A program made the position numbers and the translations under genes. 64,000 nucleotides of DNA, taken from positions 1 to 64,000 of the forward strand of contig NZ_CAOJCM010000006.1 in NCBI RefSeq assembly GCF_948329825.1, written 5' to 3'. The notes under the pieces are model-generated. The model was not told the origin of the DNA, did not search any database, and was given only the letters and a program-made list of their open reading frames with translations. The stretch comes from Paenibacillus sp. JJ-100 (lineage in GTDB: Bacteria; Bacillota; Bacilli; Paenibacillales; Paenibacillaceae). Of this stretch, positions 63,781 through 64,000 are shown one piece after another; the stretch's first letter is position 1, and each line of letters opens with the position of its first letter.

Positions 63781-64000
63781 ATGAATATTTATCACTCCCC
63801 GATGTCTTCAGGAGCAGGCAGTGTACCCGATGTTCAAGCTTACGAAGTGGATCTACCTGTTATTCCTAAGCGTGATTATCATATTACCGAGTATGGTGCT
63901 GTTGGAGATGGGATAACAGAGAATACAGAGGCATTCCGACGGGCTATTGCCGCGTGTGCAGAAGCGGGCGGAGGCAGGATTATCATTCCCCCTGGTGTAT
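63781..64000 (+). CDS. GH28 polygalacturonase-like protein, 3' end beyond the window
   Basis: The first 73 residues are visible. After a short lead, DYHITEYGAVGDGITENTEAFRRAIAACAEAGGGRIIIPPG is the opening of the GH28/pectate-lyase-3-like beta-helix. There is no signal peptide, so an intracellular oligogalacturonide hydrolase is likely, in keeping with the uronide pathway at 17466-23680. AGAGAGG lies upstream of ATG 63781 at a rather long distance. Confidence 0.85.
   Translation, partial: MNIYHSPMSSGAGSVPDVQAYEVDLPVIPKRDYHITEYGAVGDGITENTEAFRRAIAACAEAGGGRIIIPPGV

Overview
The window looks like a chromosomal segment of a Paenibacillus-type, spore-forming, motile Firmicute. This is inferred from gene content: a Bacillus-type glnQHMP operon, a sporulation-type diadenylate cyclase, a Spo0E-like phosphatase, YesM/YesN-type two-component genes, a sigma-D-like promoter before a chemoreceptor, many TTG/GTG starts with strong AGGAGG sites, and many plant or animal polysaccharide enzymes.

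Layout. 1-1833: the end of an rRNA operon (5S) and a run of 17 tRNA genes closed by a terminator. 1954-3510: a small membrane protein and a secreted protein. 3643-10460: a LysR regulator divergent from an Fe3+/2-aminoethylphosphonate-type ABC importer, whose last gene is an unexpected beta-CASP metallo-beta-lactamase. 10662-17319: a penicillin-binding-protein-like hydrolase, a chemoreceptor, a multidomain regulator-like protein and azlCD. 17466-23680: an acidic polysaccharide degradation block (SGNH esterase, heparinase II/III-like lyase, a frameshifted DUF2264 gene, GH88). 23736-28725: a methyltransferase, a nine-repeat Big2 surface protein, and an Lrp regulator with a paired chromate transporter. 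29041-33681: a GAF protein, PAS sensor kinase and NarL-type regulator, plus a Bacillus-type Fnr with an upstream Fnr box. 33756-39540: small genes, one behind a near-consensus Fur box, then cdaS and leucine dehydrogenase.

39888-43778: two divergent operons encoding an MFS exporter with an ATP-grasp ligase, and a BacA-like protein with a DUF2000 protein. They resemble a reduced bacilysin-type dipeptide pathway. 44146-46083: an HTH/TPR regulator whose 3' end overlaps a previously unlisted 42-codon signal-peptide gene (an Alo/Aim-like quorum-sensing pair), followed by a decayed tandem copy of its promoter and HTH. 46111-48323: PadR plus a membrane protein, a type I toxin-antitoxin locus, and a Spo0E-like gene. 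48695-56809: YesM/YesN two-component genes, a carbohydrate-type ABC importer, a TIM-barrel protein and an FAD oxidoreductase. 56927-59330: rsgA and a kinase-like gene behind a leader with a 10-codon uORF and two tandem terminators. 60141-63559: glnQHMP with two TnrA/GlnR boxes. 63781-64000: the start of a GH28 gene.

The strongest candidates for undescribed biology are the overlapping peptide/receptor pair at 44228-45713, the reduced bacilysin-like cluster at 39888-43778, the rsgA leader at 59046-59330 and the Fur-controlled small ORF at 34452-34607. All calls come from reading the sequence; no database search or structure prediction was run.
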